From Mesorhizobium sp. AR02 (GTDB lineage: Bacteria > Pseudomonadota > Alphaproteobacteria > Rhizobiales > Rhizobiaceae), in the NCBI RefSeq assembly GCF_024746835.1, contig NZ_CP080530.1, forward strand, positions 620,001-684,000: DNA of 64,000 nucleotides, in the 5' to 3' direction. A program made the position numbers and the translations under genes. The notes beneath the pieces are model-generated. The model had not been told where the DNA came from. It ran no database searches and worked only from the letters and a program-made list of their open reading frames with translations. Positions 26,288 to 35,849 of the stretch are shown in pieces (the stretch's first letter is position 1; each line of letters opens with the position of its first letter).

Positions 26288-28659
26288 GCTTGAGCAACAG
26301 GTGTGGCACCACCTCCTCGATTGTGCGCCGTAGCTGGTTGGCGCCCTTGCGCACCAGATCTACCCGAGCCGAGCCGAGCCGCTGTTGCGCTTGGGCCAAC
26401 GTTTCTTCCGCCAGCTTGGTTTTGAGATACTGGGGCGTGGAAATCGGGGCGTCGTTAAGACTGACGAATCCAGGCTTGTCGTTGATGCCTCTTTGAACCC
26501 AGTGCATCATTGGTTCGATCTGGGCTTTTTCTGCTGCGCCGCAAATCTTGGTGAAGAACAAGAGATCGTGTGTGAATATGATAACCTGCCGGCTCTTGGC
26601 CTCCTCTACCAGCCGGCCAGCGATACGTTCCTTGCGCTGATGGTCCTGGGAGTTGACCGGATCATCAAAAATTAGCCCGGCATTGAGCTCATTGAGAGCG
26701 GCCTCGGTCAGAAAGTCTGCCAAGGCAACGGCCCTTTGCTCACCCTCACTCAGGATTTGATCCAAAGCGAATTCCTTGATGGCAAGCGAGCGGATCGTCT
26801 GCCCCTTCTGGCCTTTGGTGCGAAACTCAACCGGGATGGCACATTCGAGTCCGGAGCATTCCTGTCCGAGTCGCGATCTGTAGGTTTCTGCAATGACCCT
26901 TGAAAACAGTTCCCCCTCTTTCTCGGTGAGGCGGCGGGGGCTCAAAGCCGGCTTGGCCTTAGAGTCAGCGACCTCACACCATTTGAGATCCGCTACGTAT
27001 TTTTCGATGTCATCGAGATTCTTGCTTAGAACTTCGCGATGACGAAGCTCCACCCTCTCGGCGTCGAGCTTGGCGATGGCATCCGCGACACTGAGAAGCT
27101 TCAAATCTGCTATATCCGCGTCAATCTTTGTAATCACAGCCTCAAATGCTGGCGTCAAATCCATGGTGCCGTCGCCTGGAAATGTCTCTCCGGCCTTTTG
27201 CAAGGCTACAACGACGGCATCCCGGTCGAGCTTGAGGATGGCAAGGAGCTGAATAATCTGCTCATTGAGCGAGGGGTGCGCAGTCTTGAGATATGTTCGC
27301 GCAATGGTGTCTTCGCCGAAAATATCGAGGGTTAGGCTCTCGAAACCTTTGATCTTGGCCTTGATCTGGTTGTCCAAGGCCACCAGCGCCGTCCGGTCCG
27401 TACTGGTGAGGAATTCCCAATATCGCTCGAAAAGTTCAACGGCCTGGTCGCCTAACGGCTGCTGGCAAAGCAAACAACTGTCACCGTCGTTTGGATAATG
27501 ACCGTGTTCAAGGGCAGCCGACTTGTAAGCGGCTGTAATGAGTTTTTCCCATTCCGGCCCACCGGCACCCTTCAACTTTTCCGACTTGAACGATGCCGTA
27601 CCGGTTGCCGCTACCTTCCTGGCGGTGTCGTTGAATTCCGCAAGTAGGCTTTTCGCCCCATCCCGCTCAGTCTGCGATAGACCCGCGCGCAGCTGCTTTA
27701 AGGTGTCACGCAGAACCTCGACTGGCATACGCGCTTCCGTGAGCCGTCGAATGCTCTCCTCCGGCGAGGTGGACTGCAATTCCAAGGTTAAACGCTGGAT
27801 TTCCTCAACTCGGGCATGTTCGTCCTTGCCATACTCGGCTAGCTTCCGTAGAGCCGCCAGGTCGGTTTTTTGGCCCCAGTGCAGCAACAGCCGCGGAAGC
27901 GGCCGTTACGTTTCCGATGAAAGCGTTTACGAAGCGATTTTGCTTTGGTCGCGCGTCGATGGCGGCGGCCAGCTTCTGAGCCAACAGACCATACACCCTC
28001 GCCATCTCGGGAAATACGTCAAAACCTGCCGGCTTGAAGCCAAGAGGTCCCGAGTCTGTCAAATGCTTTCCCGCCACCGAACTGTCGAAAACCGCAAAAG
28101 ACCTCTTTAGCTCGGCATGCTCCATCGTTCCATCGAAGACGAGTGGGATTTCGTTGCCAGCGTGATCGACCAAGACAATGGTAGCCGAGGCTTTTCTTGG
28201 AGCGGTATCGTCATAAATGTCGGGAATGATCGCGTGCCGAGTTCTGCTGAAACACACATTCGTCAGGATGCGTGCAAAGCCGCTTTTTCCAGCACCATTT
28301 CCACCATAGATGAGCGTCAGCTGGGGCGAAAAAACCAGCTCCGCAGATGGGGTCAGCGCATTTACGCCGCTGACGTCATGAATTCGCAAGAGCCGGGGTT
28401 TTTGCGAGGCGAGCCCGCTCGCTTTGCCGGTTATTGTTGCTGGAATCTCTAGCTTAGGACTTGGTTCGTGCGCCAACCCAAATCCATGCAGGAACACACC
28501 GTAGACCTGTTTGATCTGCTCAGCAGTAAGAACGCCATAGCGCACCGCCCAAGCAAGTGTCAGCTTTTGCCAGGGCGAGAAATCCTTCGCCCAAATCTCC
28601 AACTCATCCCAAACCGTCACCCGAGAGGGCGGTGACGCGTGCACGTCCTGAACTGTCAA
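26288..28659 (-). pseudogene. AAA_13-type ATPase (RloC/PrrC-like), frameshifted and IS66-interrupted
   Basis: The N-terminal part has an SMC/ABC-type Walker A (LTLIYGGNGAGKSGFARIL). The central part has a long coiled-coil region with a zinc-hook-like CLLCQQPLG, and the C-terminal head has an ABC signature (QILSEGEQRAVALADFL) and Walker B (NAGLIFDDPVNSQD) plus IIFTHDLLFF. This architecture matches AAA_13 proteins such as the RloC/PrrC anticodon nucleases and other anti-phage ATPases. A six-T run at 27866-27871 (six A in the coding strand) marks a +1 frameshift: removing one base gives AALGPKTDLAALRKLAEYG. The last 80 codons are beyond the IS66 insertion at 20871-21120. Intact length would be about 870 aa. 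No nuclease motif was recognised with confidence. Confidence 0.88.
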
Positions 28660-28946
28660 TTTGTCTCCCCCGATCAGCCGTCATTCCGATAAGTAATCGG
28701 GTACAAAGTCAATCTCCAACGAAACAAGCGGTACTATTTCTTGTGTCCAACACTTGATTGCCCAGTACATGCGACTGTGGTTTTTTGTGACGCCCTGAAC
28801 CCCACCTCACGTTTCCCCCTTGCCGGGCTCGGCTGAGTTTCAACAATCACACCGTCCAACGCGATAGAAAGCCAACACCGCTGCTATGAAATTCTTCTAT
28901 CGAGCCTCGGTCGAACACCGGTATGTTCGCGGCCGGAGACCGCTCA

Positions 28947-30206
28947 ATGGCATTTCGATTCGTACACACGGCCGACATCCATCTCGACTCGCCGCTGCGT
29001 TCGCTGGCGATGCGAAACCCCGACCTTGCCGAACTTGTCGGAGACGCCAGCCGTCAGGCATTCATCTCCGCAGTTGACCTCTGCCTTGCGGAACGTGTCG
29101 ATGCCCTGGTCATTGCCGGCGATCTCTATGATGGCGACCAGACGTCGATGAAAACGGCGCGGTTTCTGGCGTCACAGATGACACGACTTCACCAGGCCGG
29201 CATCAGGGTTTTCAAGATCCGTGGCAATCATGACGCAATGTCGCGGATATCGAAACAGCTCGTGTTCCCGGACACGGTCACGATCTTCGGCGGCCGTCCC
29301 CAGTCAGCGCTGCAGACAGCCGGTGGGCTTGACGTCATGTTCCACGGCTTGAGCTTCGCGAGCCCAAAGGCGCCGGACAGTCTGCTTCCCAAGTATTCAG
29401 CTCCGCGTGAAGGCGCGGTCAATGTCGGCATCATGCATACGAGCCTGGCCGGATCGCCCGGCCACGACGTCTACGCGCCCTGCAACGTCGCCGACCTGCA
29501 CAGTCATGGCTTCGAGTACTGGGCGCTCGGGCACATCCATGTCCGCCAAGTCCATCCTGGGGCGAGCACCGTGGTGATGCCAGGAATTCCGCAGGGCAGG
29601 GACATCAACGAGGCCGGAGAGAAATCCGTCACCCTGGTGACGATACGAGACGACCGCACCATCGAGATCGAGGAAAGGCTGACCAGTATCGCGCAATTCG
29701 AGCGGGTGAGCGTCAACCTGACCGAAACGGTGGAATGGTCCGAAGTCGTCGGGCGTGTCCGATCCGCGCTCGAAGCTATCCGGGCCTCCGTCAGATCCCG
29801 CCATGCCGTGGTACGCCTCAGTCTGACCGGCATGTCGCCTTCGTCGTGGGCACTGATCCGCGACCGGGATCTGCTGCTCGCGGAAGCTGAGCAGGTCGCG
29901 GAACAGGTAGGCGAAACCTGGGTGGAGAAGCTCGAACTTAACGTCTCGCCACCCGCAGCCGAGACATCTGAGGGCGTCGCTGATCCGATTTTCGAACTCG
30001 CTCAATCCATGCGTGCCGATGCCAGATCGGAAGCTTTTCGTGCCGAGGCGAGGGCGTTGGTACAGAAGATGATCGCGGATCTTCCGCCTGACGGGCGCGA
30101 TTTCGCCGGCAAGGACGAGGCTGAGCTGGAGTTGTTCCTCGACAGGGTGCTTGCCAACGGCGCCGACCTGGTCACCGCCCGCCTCAAGGCCGGTGGATCA
30201 CAATGA
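28947..30206 (+). CDS. SbcD/YhaO-like metallophosphoesterase nuclease subunit
   Basis: The start at 28947 (MAFRFVHTADIHLDSPL) shows the first metallophosphatase motif HTADIHLD. It is followed by VIAGDLYDGDQTS, KIRGNHDAMS, IMHTSL and ALGHIHVRQV, all five metal-binding blocks of SbcD/Mre11-type nucleases. The C-terminal region is family-specific. The protein (419 aa) should partner with the adjacent SMC-like ATPase to cut DNA ends or hairpins. It overlaps that gene by 4 bp (ATGA). The YhaO/YhaN type is distinct from canonical SbcCD and is common in accessory DNA. A defence or repair role is inferred. Confidence 0.9.
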   Translation: MAFRFVHTADIHLDSPLRSLAMRNPDLAELVGDASRQAFISAVDLCLAERVDALVIAGDLYDGDQTSMKTARFLASQMTRLHQAGIRVFKIRGNHDAMSRISKQLVFPDTVTIFGGRPQSALQTAGGLDVMFHGLSFASPKAPDSLLPKYSAPREGAVNVGIMHTSLAGSPGHDVYAPCNVADLHSHGFEYWALGHIHVRQVHPGASTVVMPGIPQGRDINEAGEKSVTLVTIRDDRTIEIEERLTSIAQFERVSVNLTETVEWSEVVGRVRSALEAIRASVRSRHAVVRLSLTGMSPSSWALIRDRDLLLAEAEQVAEQVGETWVEKLELNVSPPAAETSEGVADPIFELAQSMRADARSEAFRAEARALVQKMIADLPPDGRDFAGKDEAELELFLDRVLANGADLVTARLKAGGSQ

Positions 30207-33200
30207 GGCTCCGGCGACTTGATCTCATCCGTTATGGCAAGTTCACCGACAGGACGATCGACCTCGGGCCGAAGCCGCAATCGGGTCCCGACCTGCATAT
30301 CGTCTTCGGCCTGAACGAAGCCGGGAAGTCGACCGCGCTCGCCGGCTATCTCGACCTGCTGTTCGGCATCGAGGAACGCAGCCGCTACAATTTCCTGCAC
30401 GAGTATAGCGCGATGCGCATCGGCGGGGTGCTTGAACTCGGCGGCGCGGAGCACACCTTCACACGCACGAAACAGCGCACCAACTCATTGTTGAACGAGA
30501 CTGGGCAACCGGTCAGCGAAATGGCGATATCGGCACATCTGGCCGGCCTGTCTCGCGACGCATACGAGACCATGTTCTCGTTGGACGACGAAACGCTGGA
30601 AGCAGGTGGAAAATCAATCCTGGAATCGCGCGGCGACCTAGGCAAGCTGCTGTTCACGGCCAGCGCCGGCCTCGGGCACGCAAGCGATACATTGAGCGTG
30701 CTCGAGGCCGAAGCGGACAGGCTCTATCGCAAACAGGCACACGGAACCGAACTTGCGCTGCTCAAGAAGCGGCTTGCGGAACTGAAGGCCAGTAAGGACG
30801 CGGTCGACACCTTGGCGTCGACTTATGAGAGCCTTGAAGCCGAGCGTCTCGACGCGACCGAAAAATACGACCGCAGCATCGCCGAACGGTCGGTGCTGTC
30901 GGCCAGGCTCGATACCATCGCGAAGTATCTTCGCGCGATCCCGACCCTTGCCGATATCCGACGCAAGCAAGCGCAATTGGCCAAGTTGCCCGAGATCGCT
31001 TCACCGTCACGGACCTGGACCGGCAGTGTGGCCGACATGATCGAGGCCGACGCCAGCCTGAGAACGCGGCTGTCCGCGAGTGTGGAAGAACTCGAACGGG
31101 TAACGACGAAGATCGCCTCAGTCGACGTGGACGCGGTGATCCTTGCGATTTCCGAACGGGTTCGCGGCCTGGCCGACCGCAAGGTGCGCCACGTCTCGGC
31201 CGGCCTGGACCTGCCAAGCCGCAGGACGGAGCTGCAAATCCTCGGGAATGCCGTGGCGACCTGCCTTGCCGCACTGGGAAGGTCCTCCGAGCCTGACCCT
31301 GCCAAATTGCTCTTGCCTGCTGCAACCATTGGCGCTGTGCGCACCATGGTCGAGCAGCGATCCGGGATTGTTACAAGCGTGCGCGTTGCGCGCGAGGAGG
31401 CCGCGGCTGCTGCTGATGCGCTCCCGGCGGCACGCGAACGTGTCGGCGAAGAACGGGCCGTGCCCGAGCCTGCCAGGGCAAGGCTGGTCTCGGCGTTATC
31501 GACGGCAAGGGCCAGTGGGCACCTAAGCGAAACCAAGGCGGCACGCGAGACCGCGGATGCGGGTGCAATTCGATGGGAGGCCGCGATCGGGCGCTTGCAT
31601 CCCTGGTCGGGAGATGCTCGGGCACTGGCCCGGATCGCCATTCCTAATGCTGCGCAGCTTGGCGCATGGAAGGCGCTGGCTGCGGTGCTGGGGAAGGGCA
31701 GGGGCGTCCTTTCCGATCGTCTTGCCGAGCACCAGGGCAATCACGACTTGCTTTCGGCGCGGCTGGAAGCCCTTCGTGCCTCTGTCGATGTCACCGACGA
31801 TGATGCGGCCGACGTCATTCGGCGTGCCCGCGACGAGACCTGGGCAAGGCATCGCAATGACCTGACTGGCGAAACGGCGGATGATTTCGCGGCAGCAATG
31901 GCCCGAGACGACAGTGTCGGAGCAGGCCGCTTGGCCAACGCCCGGGAACTGGTCGAGATTCGCAGTACAAAACGCAACCTCGCAGAAACCGCGGCCACCA
32001 CCGCGCATGCGGGTGATCAACTTGCCCGCAACGGCTCAGATCGGGAGGCTTTGCTCTTGGAAATACGCACGGCCGCCAGAGAGCTGCTCGGACCGTGCCA
32101 GGAAACATCCCCCGAACAGCTGATCGAACTGATCGAGGACCGCATCGATGCCCGCATCGATGCGCTCGCGGCCTGGGAGGAGATCGAGCTTTCGCGCAAG
32201 AAAGCCGAGCGGGCGGTTGATGAGGAAGGGCGAATACGCCTGGAGTTGAACGGTGCTCTGGCGAGCGTCGGCGTCGGTTCCGATCCTGGTGACAGCCTGG
32301 AGACGGTCATGGCCGTGGCAGAGCTGTTCCTTGAGAGACAATTCAAGGTGGACGCTGAGCGCACCGAAGCGCTCAAGACCGTTGGCACAAGGCAAGAGGA
32401 TCTGGCCGCCAGGCGCCGCGCCATCGAGGTCGCGGAGCGGCGTGAGGATGAATGGGAGGCTGGCGTTGCCGAAGCGCTCAAGGGCACCTGGCTTGAGAAC
32501 GGCGTCTCGGCGCCCGGCATCGGCGGCGTCCTCGATCAATTGGCTGAACTGTCCAAATGTCTTCAGGACCGGGAGGCCATGCAGCTGCGTGTCGACAAGA
32601 TGGAGGCCGACAGGGAGAGTTTCCTCGTTGAGGTTACCGCCGTCGCTTCCGAAGCGGGCGAGGCGGCCGACGACGAACCCGAACAGCTGGCCATTCGGCT
32701 TGCCGAGCGCCTGGAGCGCGCCGAACGCATGCGCGAGGCCAAGGCAAGCCTCGTCAATGACCTGCGGCGCCTGCAGGATGGTCGTGAACTCCTCGATGCT
32801 GAGATTTCCGCACATGAGCGCGGCAAGAACGAGATCCTGAGCGTCTTTGGCGTGGCCACCTTGTCCGAAGTCGTCGAGCGCGACCAGCTGCTGCGCGACA
32901 GGGACCGGCTGCGCGTTGCGGTCGCCGAACTTGAGGAGCAGGTTTCTGCCGAGCTCGCGGTGGAAGGGTTCGAGCAGGCGCGTTCGATACTGGATGCTGT
33001 CGATCTCGACAGCCTCGCAGTCGAGGAGGCTGAAGCCGAGCAACGGCTTCGCGCTTCTGACGAGGCGATACAGCACCAGCTCATTCGACAGACGCGCGCG
33101 ACCGACAAGCTGGACGCTATTGGCGGTGACAGCGCTGTTGCCCGCATAGATGCCGAACGGCGCACCGTCCTTCTGGAAATCGAGGAAAAGGCCGTCCGCT

Positions 33201-33670
33201 ATATCGAGCTGAAATTGGGAATAATGTCGGCTGGAAATGCTCTGCGTCTCTACCGCGAGCGTCACCGCTCCGGGATGATGGAGCGCGCATCAGACGCATT
33301 CGCCCTCATGACGCGCGGCCAGTACTCCGGCCTGACAACTCAACCTGTGAAGGGTGGGGAAGTGCTCATCGCGTTGCAGCGCGATGGGCAATCCAAGGTA
33401 GCCGACGCGCTGTCAAAGGGCGCGCGCTTTCAGCTCTATCTGGCCCTGAGGCTTGCGGGGTACTACGAGTTTGCGCAGTTTCGGCCCTCCGTACCCTTCA
33501 TCGCAGACGACATCATGGAAACCTTCGACCATGTCCGTTCCGAGGAGGTCTTCAGGTTGTTTGGCGAAATGGCAAGTGCCGGTCAGGTGATCTATCTTAC
33601 GCATCACCAGCATCTATGTGAGATCGCCAAGGCTGTTGTGCCGAGCGTAGCAATTCACGAACTTGGATAG
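30203..33670 (+). CDS. YhaN/SbcC-like AAA ATPase with long coiled coils
   Basis: The 1155-residue protein has an N-terminal P-loop (IVFGLNEAGKSTALAGYLDL, GLNEAGKST rather than the usual GxNGxGKT), more than 800 residues of heptad-rich helices, and a C-terminal half with DALSKGARFQLYLALRLA (signature-like) and Walker B PFIADDIMETFDHVR followed by IYLTHHQHL. It is the SMC-like partner of the preceding nuclease. I see no CxxC zinc hook in the middle of the coiled coil, unlike Rad50/SbcC. The gene is intact and begins inside the stop codon of its partner. Confidence 0.92.
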   Translation: MRLRRLDLIRYGKFTDRTIDLGPKPQSGPDLHIVFGLNEAGKSTALAGYLDLLFGIEERSRYNFLHEYSAMRIGGVLELGGAEHTFTRTKQRTNSLLNETGQPVSEMAISAHLAGLSRDAYETMFSLDDETLEAGGKSILESRGDLGKLLFTASAGLGHASDTLSVLEAEADRLYRKQAHGTELALLKKRLAELKASKDAVDTLASTYESLEAERLDATEKYDRSIAERSVLSARLDTIAKYLRAIPTLADIRRKQAQLAKLPEIASPSRTWTGSVADMIEADASLRTRLSASVEELERVTTKIASVDVDAVILAISERVRGLADRKVRHVSAGLDLPSRRTELQILGNAVATCLAALGRSSEPDPAKLLLPAATIGAVRTMVEQRSGIVTSVRVAREEAAAAADALPAARERVGEERAVPEPARARLVSALSTARASGHLSETKAARETADAGAIRWEAAIGRLHPWSGDARALARIAIPNAAQLGAWKALAAVLGKGRGVLSDRLAEHQGNHDLLSARLEALRASVDVTDDDAADVIRRARDETWARHRNDLTGETADDFAAAMARDDSVGAGRLANARELVEIRSTKRNLAETAATTAHAGDQLARNGSDREALLLEIRTAARELLGPCQETSPEQLIELIEDRIDARIDALAAWEEIELSRKKAERAVDEEGRIRLELNGALASVGVGSDPGDSLETVMAVAELFLERQFKVDAERTEALKTVGTRQEDLAARRRAIEVAERREDEWEAGVAEALKGTWLENGVSAPGIGGVLDQLAELSKCLQDREAMQLRVDKMEADRESFLVEVTAVASEAGEAADDEPEQLAIRLAERLERAERMREAKASLVNDLRRLQDGRELLDAEISAHERGKNEILSVFGVATLSEVVERDQLLRDRDRLRVAVAELEEQVSAELAVEGFEQARSILDAVDLDSLAVEEAEAEQRLRASDEAIQHQLIRQTRATDKLDAIGGDSAVARIDAERRTVLLEIEEKAVRYIELKLGIMSAGNALRLYRERHRSGMMERASDAFALMTRGQYSGLTTQPVKGGEVLIALQRDGQSKVADALSKGARFQLYLALRLAGYYEFAQFRPSVPFIADDIMETFDHVRSEEVFRLFGEMASAGQVIYLTHHQHLCEIAKAVVPSVAIHELG

Positions 33671-33702
33671 TAACGGGGGATTGTGTCGTCACCCCATGCT
33701 GG

Positions 33703-33774
33703 TCCGAAATATGTGGACATATTTCGGACACTCGAAGGTTCACATTTGTCCGAAATACGTATACATATTTCGGA
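33703..33774. promoter_or_regulatory. Two palindromic operators ahead of abiEi
   Basis: Two 26-bp inverted repeats share the half-site TCCGAAATA. The first (33703-33728) is TCCGAAATATGT-GG-ACATATTTCGGA and the second (33749-33774) is TCCGAAATACGTATACATATTTCGGA; the centres are 46 bp apart. AbiEi antitoxins of type IV systems repress their own promoter by binding paired inverted repeats, so these are the expected autoregulatory sites. The second ends two bases before the ATG at 33776, so bound repressor would cover the start of the gene. Confidence 0.85.
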
Positions 33775-33775
33775 C

Positions 33776-34483
33776 ATGAGTGGAACTCGATCAGACCTGA
33801 AGGCTCTAATCCAGCATCGCATGGCGGCAAGTTCACCCCGCACGGTCTGGACGCCTGCGGATTTTCTTGACCTCGGCAATCGCGATGCGGTGGATAAGGT
33901 GCTGCAGCGGATGGTCAAGGCAGCTGAACTGCGGCGGATTGATCGCGGGCTCTACGATCGACCGACATTCAACACCTTGACCCAGCAGAAAAGCCCACCA
34001 GACCCACGTGGCGTAATCGACGCCGTGGCGCGGCGCGATCAGATCCGGGTTCTCGTTGACGGCATGACCGCGGCAAATGACCTCGGCCTGACTGACGCAG
34101 TGCCGGCCCGCATTGTCGTACACGCCGACGCACGGTTGCGGCCGATTCGCCTTGGCAACCTCGACATCACCTTCCGGCCCACGTCGGCCAGCAAACTCTA
34201 CTGGGCTGGGCGTCCGGCAATGCGCGTCGTCCAGGCGCTGCATTGGATGCGCGATATGCTAGGCCAAGATGAAGGGAACCGGAAACTGTTCCGGCGCCTG
34301 CGCCGACTGCTGAACGATCCCGACCAAGGTGACCGCCTCCGTGCCGACTTGGCCGACGGCCTGCCAACCCTTCCCGCCTGGATGCAAGTTCTGTTGAAGC
34401 CCCTACTGCAGGAAGCCGCTGAGGTCTCCCAAGGCCGGCTCCAACCGAGCGGGATTACGCCTCCGAGAATGCCGAGCCAATGA
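33776..34483 (+). CDS. abiEi: AbiEi-like antitoxin (type IV, DUF6088-type winged helix)
   Basis: The ATG at 33776 directly follows the second operator. The N-terminal winged helix reads TPADFLDLGNRDAVDKVLQR and ELRRIDRGLYDRP. A C-terminal domain follows (RDQIRVLVDGMTAANDLGL, ITFRPTSASKLYWAGRPAMR) to 235 aa. AbiEi represses the operon and counteracts the AbiEii nucleotidyltransferase without direct binding. Its stop overlaps the AbiEii start by 4 bp. It is intact, while its toxin gene carries an intron. Confidence 0.85.
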   Translation: MSGTRSDLKALIQHRMAASSPRTVWTPADFLDLGNRDAVDKVLQRMVKAAELRRIDRGLYDRPTFNTLTQQKSPPDPRGVIDAVARRDQIRVLVDGMTAANDLGLTDAVPARIVVHADARLRPIRLGNLDITFRPTSASKLYWAGRPAMRVVQALHWMRDMLGQDEGNRKLFRRLRRLLNDPDQGDRLRADLADGLPTLPAWMQVLLKPLLQEAAEVSQGRLQPSGITPPRMPSQ

Positions 34484-34720
34484 ATTCTGCTTACGACCAG
34501 GTCCTGAGCGCCGACACCGAGACAAGGGCGGGCCTGTTTACGACAACAGCTCAGCGTCTCAGCTCCACGCCGCAGAATATCGAAAAGGATTTTTGGGTCT
34601 GCTGGACCTTGGACGCGCTGTTCAACGGCATGCCAGACGGTAGTCCACGGCTGCTGTTCAAAGGCGGCACTTCCCTTTCCAAGGGATTCGGCCTGATCAG
34701 CCGGTTCTCGGAAGACATCG
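34480..34720 (+). CDS. abiEii: AbiEii toxin, 5' exon (before the group II intron)
   Basis: The frame reads STPQNIEKDFWVCWTLDALF and LLFKGGTSLSKGFGLISRFSEDI, the nucleotidyltransferase motif GGTSLSK with the SEDI of the catalytic hairpin. It stops within 10 bp of the intron in the unspliced DNA. Bases 34480-34720 are 80 codons plus one base, and the missing two bases of the next codon are supplied by 42086-42087 (G|AC = Asp), giving SEDIDVTVF. AbiEii toxins transfer nucleotides to tRNAs and block growth. The catalytic Asp is thus assembled across the splice junction. Confidence 0.88.
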
Positions 34721-34909
34721 GTGCGCCGTGACGGCGCGGGAGGTGAAGTATGACTTATTATTAGGGAGACCTGTGCGCAGGAAGCATTTAGCGTTGATTT
34801 TGTTTGATCTTTTCCGCTTCCGGGGTAAAGGGTCCAAAGATATCAGCGCCGACGTCGTCGGCTGTGTCTTCTGACGCTCTCGTGTGAGCGTCAGTGGTGT
34901 TTTTGCCCG

Positions 34910-35845
34910 CTATCCAGCCATAGCGATGACCTTCAAACTGCGTTTCATATTGTAGGCGATGGCAGTGAGGCGAATTTGAACGCCTGCCTTTGCAAGCCCT
35001 CGCCATCGCATCCGGCGAAGGCCGTAGCTTCGTTTCCACGTGCCAAAGATTTTCTCGATCCGGCCACGAATGCGATGGATCGGTTGGTTCCAGGCCTCAA
35101 GGCGTGCCAGTGTTTCGGCTTCGTCCCGTCCCCACATGCCGGTGGCGACGATGCGTGGCGTTCCACCCTTGGCACGCACCGCGTCGCCGAAATGATTGCC
35201 GCGATAGGCGCTATCGGCAAACACCTGGCCGGGATTGTCAGGCAGAGCATCGGGACCGGCCTTGCCGTCGTTGATGTTGGCGGGTGTGACGGCGATCTCC
35301 TCGACCAGAGCTGTATCGGCGTCGGCACCGACATGGGCCTTGAAGCCATGAACCGCTGGTCGGCCCTTATGCTTGACCCAATGGCCCTCTTCGTCATCCT
35401 CGCTGGCCGAGGCGATGATCGTCGCATCGACAAGCGTGCCGGTCTTCACCTGAATCGCTTTGGCCTTGAGCTGGCCGGTGATCTCGTCGAACAGCGTCTT
35501 GTCCAGACCATGGGCCACAAGAGCCTTTCGAAAACGCACGAAAGCCGTTCGCTCAGGTGTCTGCTCTTGAGCCGAAAACCCGCAGAACCGTCGGAACGAT
35601 CCTCTGTCGTCCAACGCCTCGGCAAGCTTGACGTCGGACAAGTCGTACCAGATCGACAGCAGCATCGCCTTGAACAACGCCTCTGGCGGCCAGGCAGGCT
35701 CGCCCTTCGAAGAGCAGGAAATCACACAAAGGGCCTGATCGATCGGCACCCAGTCAATCAGTCTGGCAAGCGCATCCAAAGACGAATGCTGGCCGCGATC
35801 AACGACAAAACCAAACTTTTCCTGACCAATGTGCCGACGTGACAT
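34910..35845 (-). CDS. IS5-family transposase
   Basis: The 311-residue protein starts MSRRHIGQEKFGFVVDRGQH and has DUF772-type N-terminus (PEALFKAMLLSIWYDLSDVK, RRFCGFS). The DDE domain shows TLVDATIIAS (first D), VFADSAYRG (second D) and RIRGRIEKIFGTWKRSYGLRR (Y-R-E). It is a different IS5 subgroup from the IS903-like copies. The frame is intact, but the ISBst12-type insertion begins only a few bases upstream of its ATG, so its own promoter has probably been separated from it. Confidence 0.9.
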   Translation of the reverse strand: MSRRHIGQEKFGFVVDRGQHSSLDALARLIDWVPIDQALCVISCSSKGEPAWPPEALFKAMLLSIWYDLSDVKLAEALDDRGSFRRFCGFSAQEQTPERTAFVRFRKALVAHGLDKTLFDEITGQLKAKAIQVKTGTLVDATIIASASEDDEEGHWVKHKGRPAVHGFKAHVGADADTALVEEIAVTPANINDGKAGPDALPDNPGQVFADSAYRGNHFGDAVRAKGGTPRIVATGMWGRDEAETLARLEAWNQPIHRIRGRIEKIFGTWKRSYGLRRMRWRGLAKAGVQIRLTAIAYNMKRSLKVIAMAG

Positions 35846-35849
35846 CGCA

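Noticed and set aside
32036-33265. 409-residue minus-strand frame
   Set aside because: Antisense to the YhaN-like ATPase; no motif.
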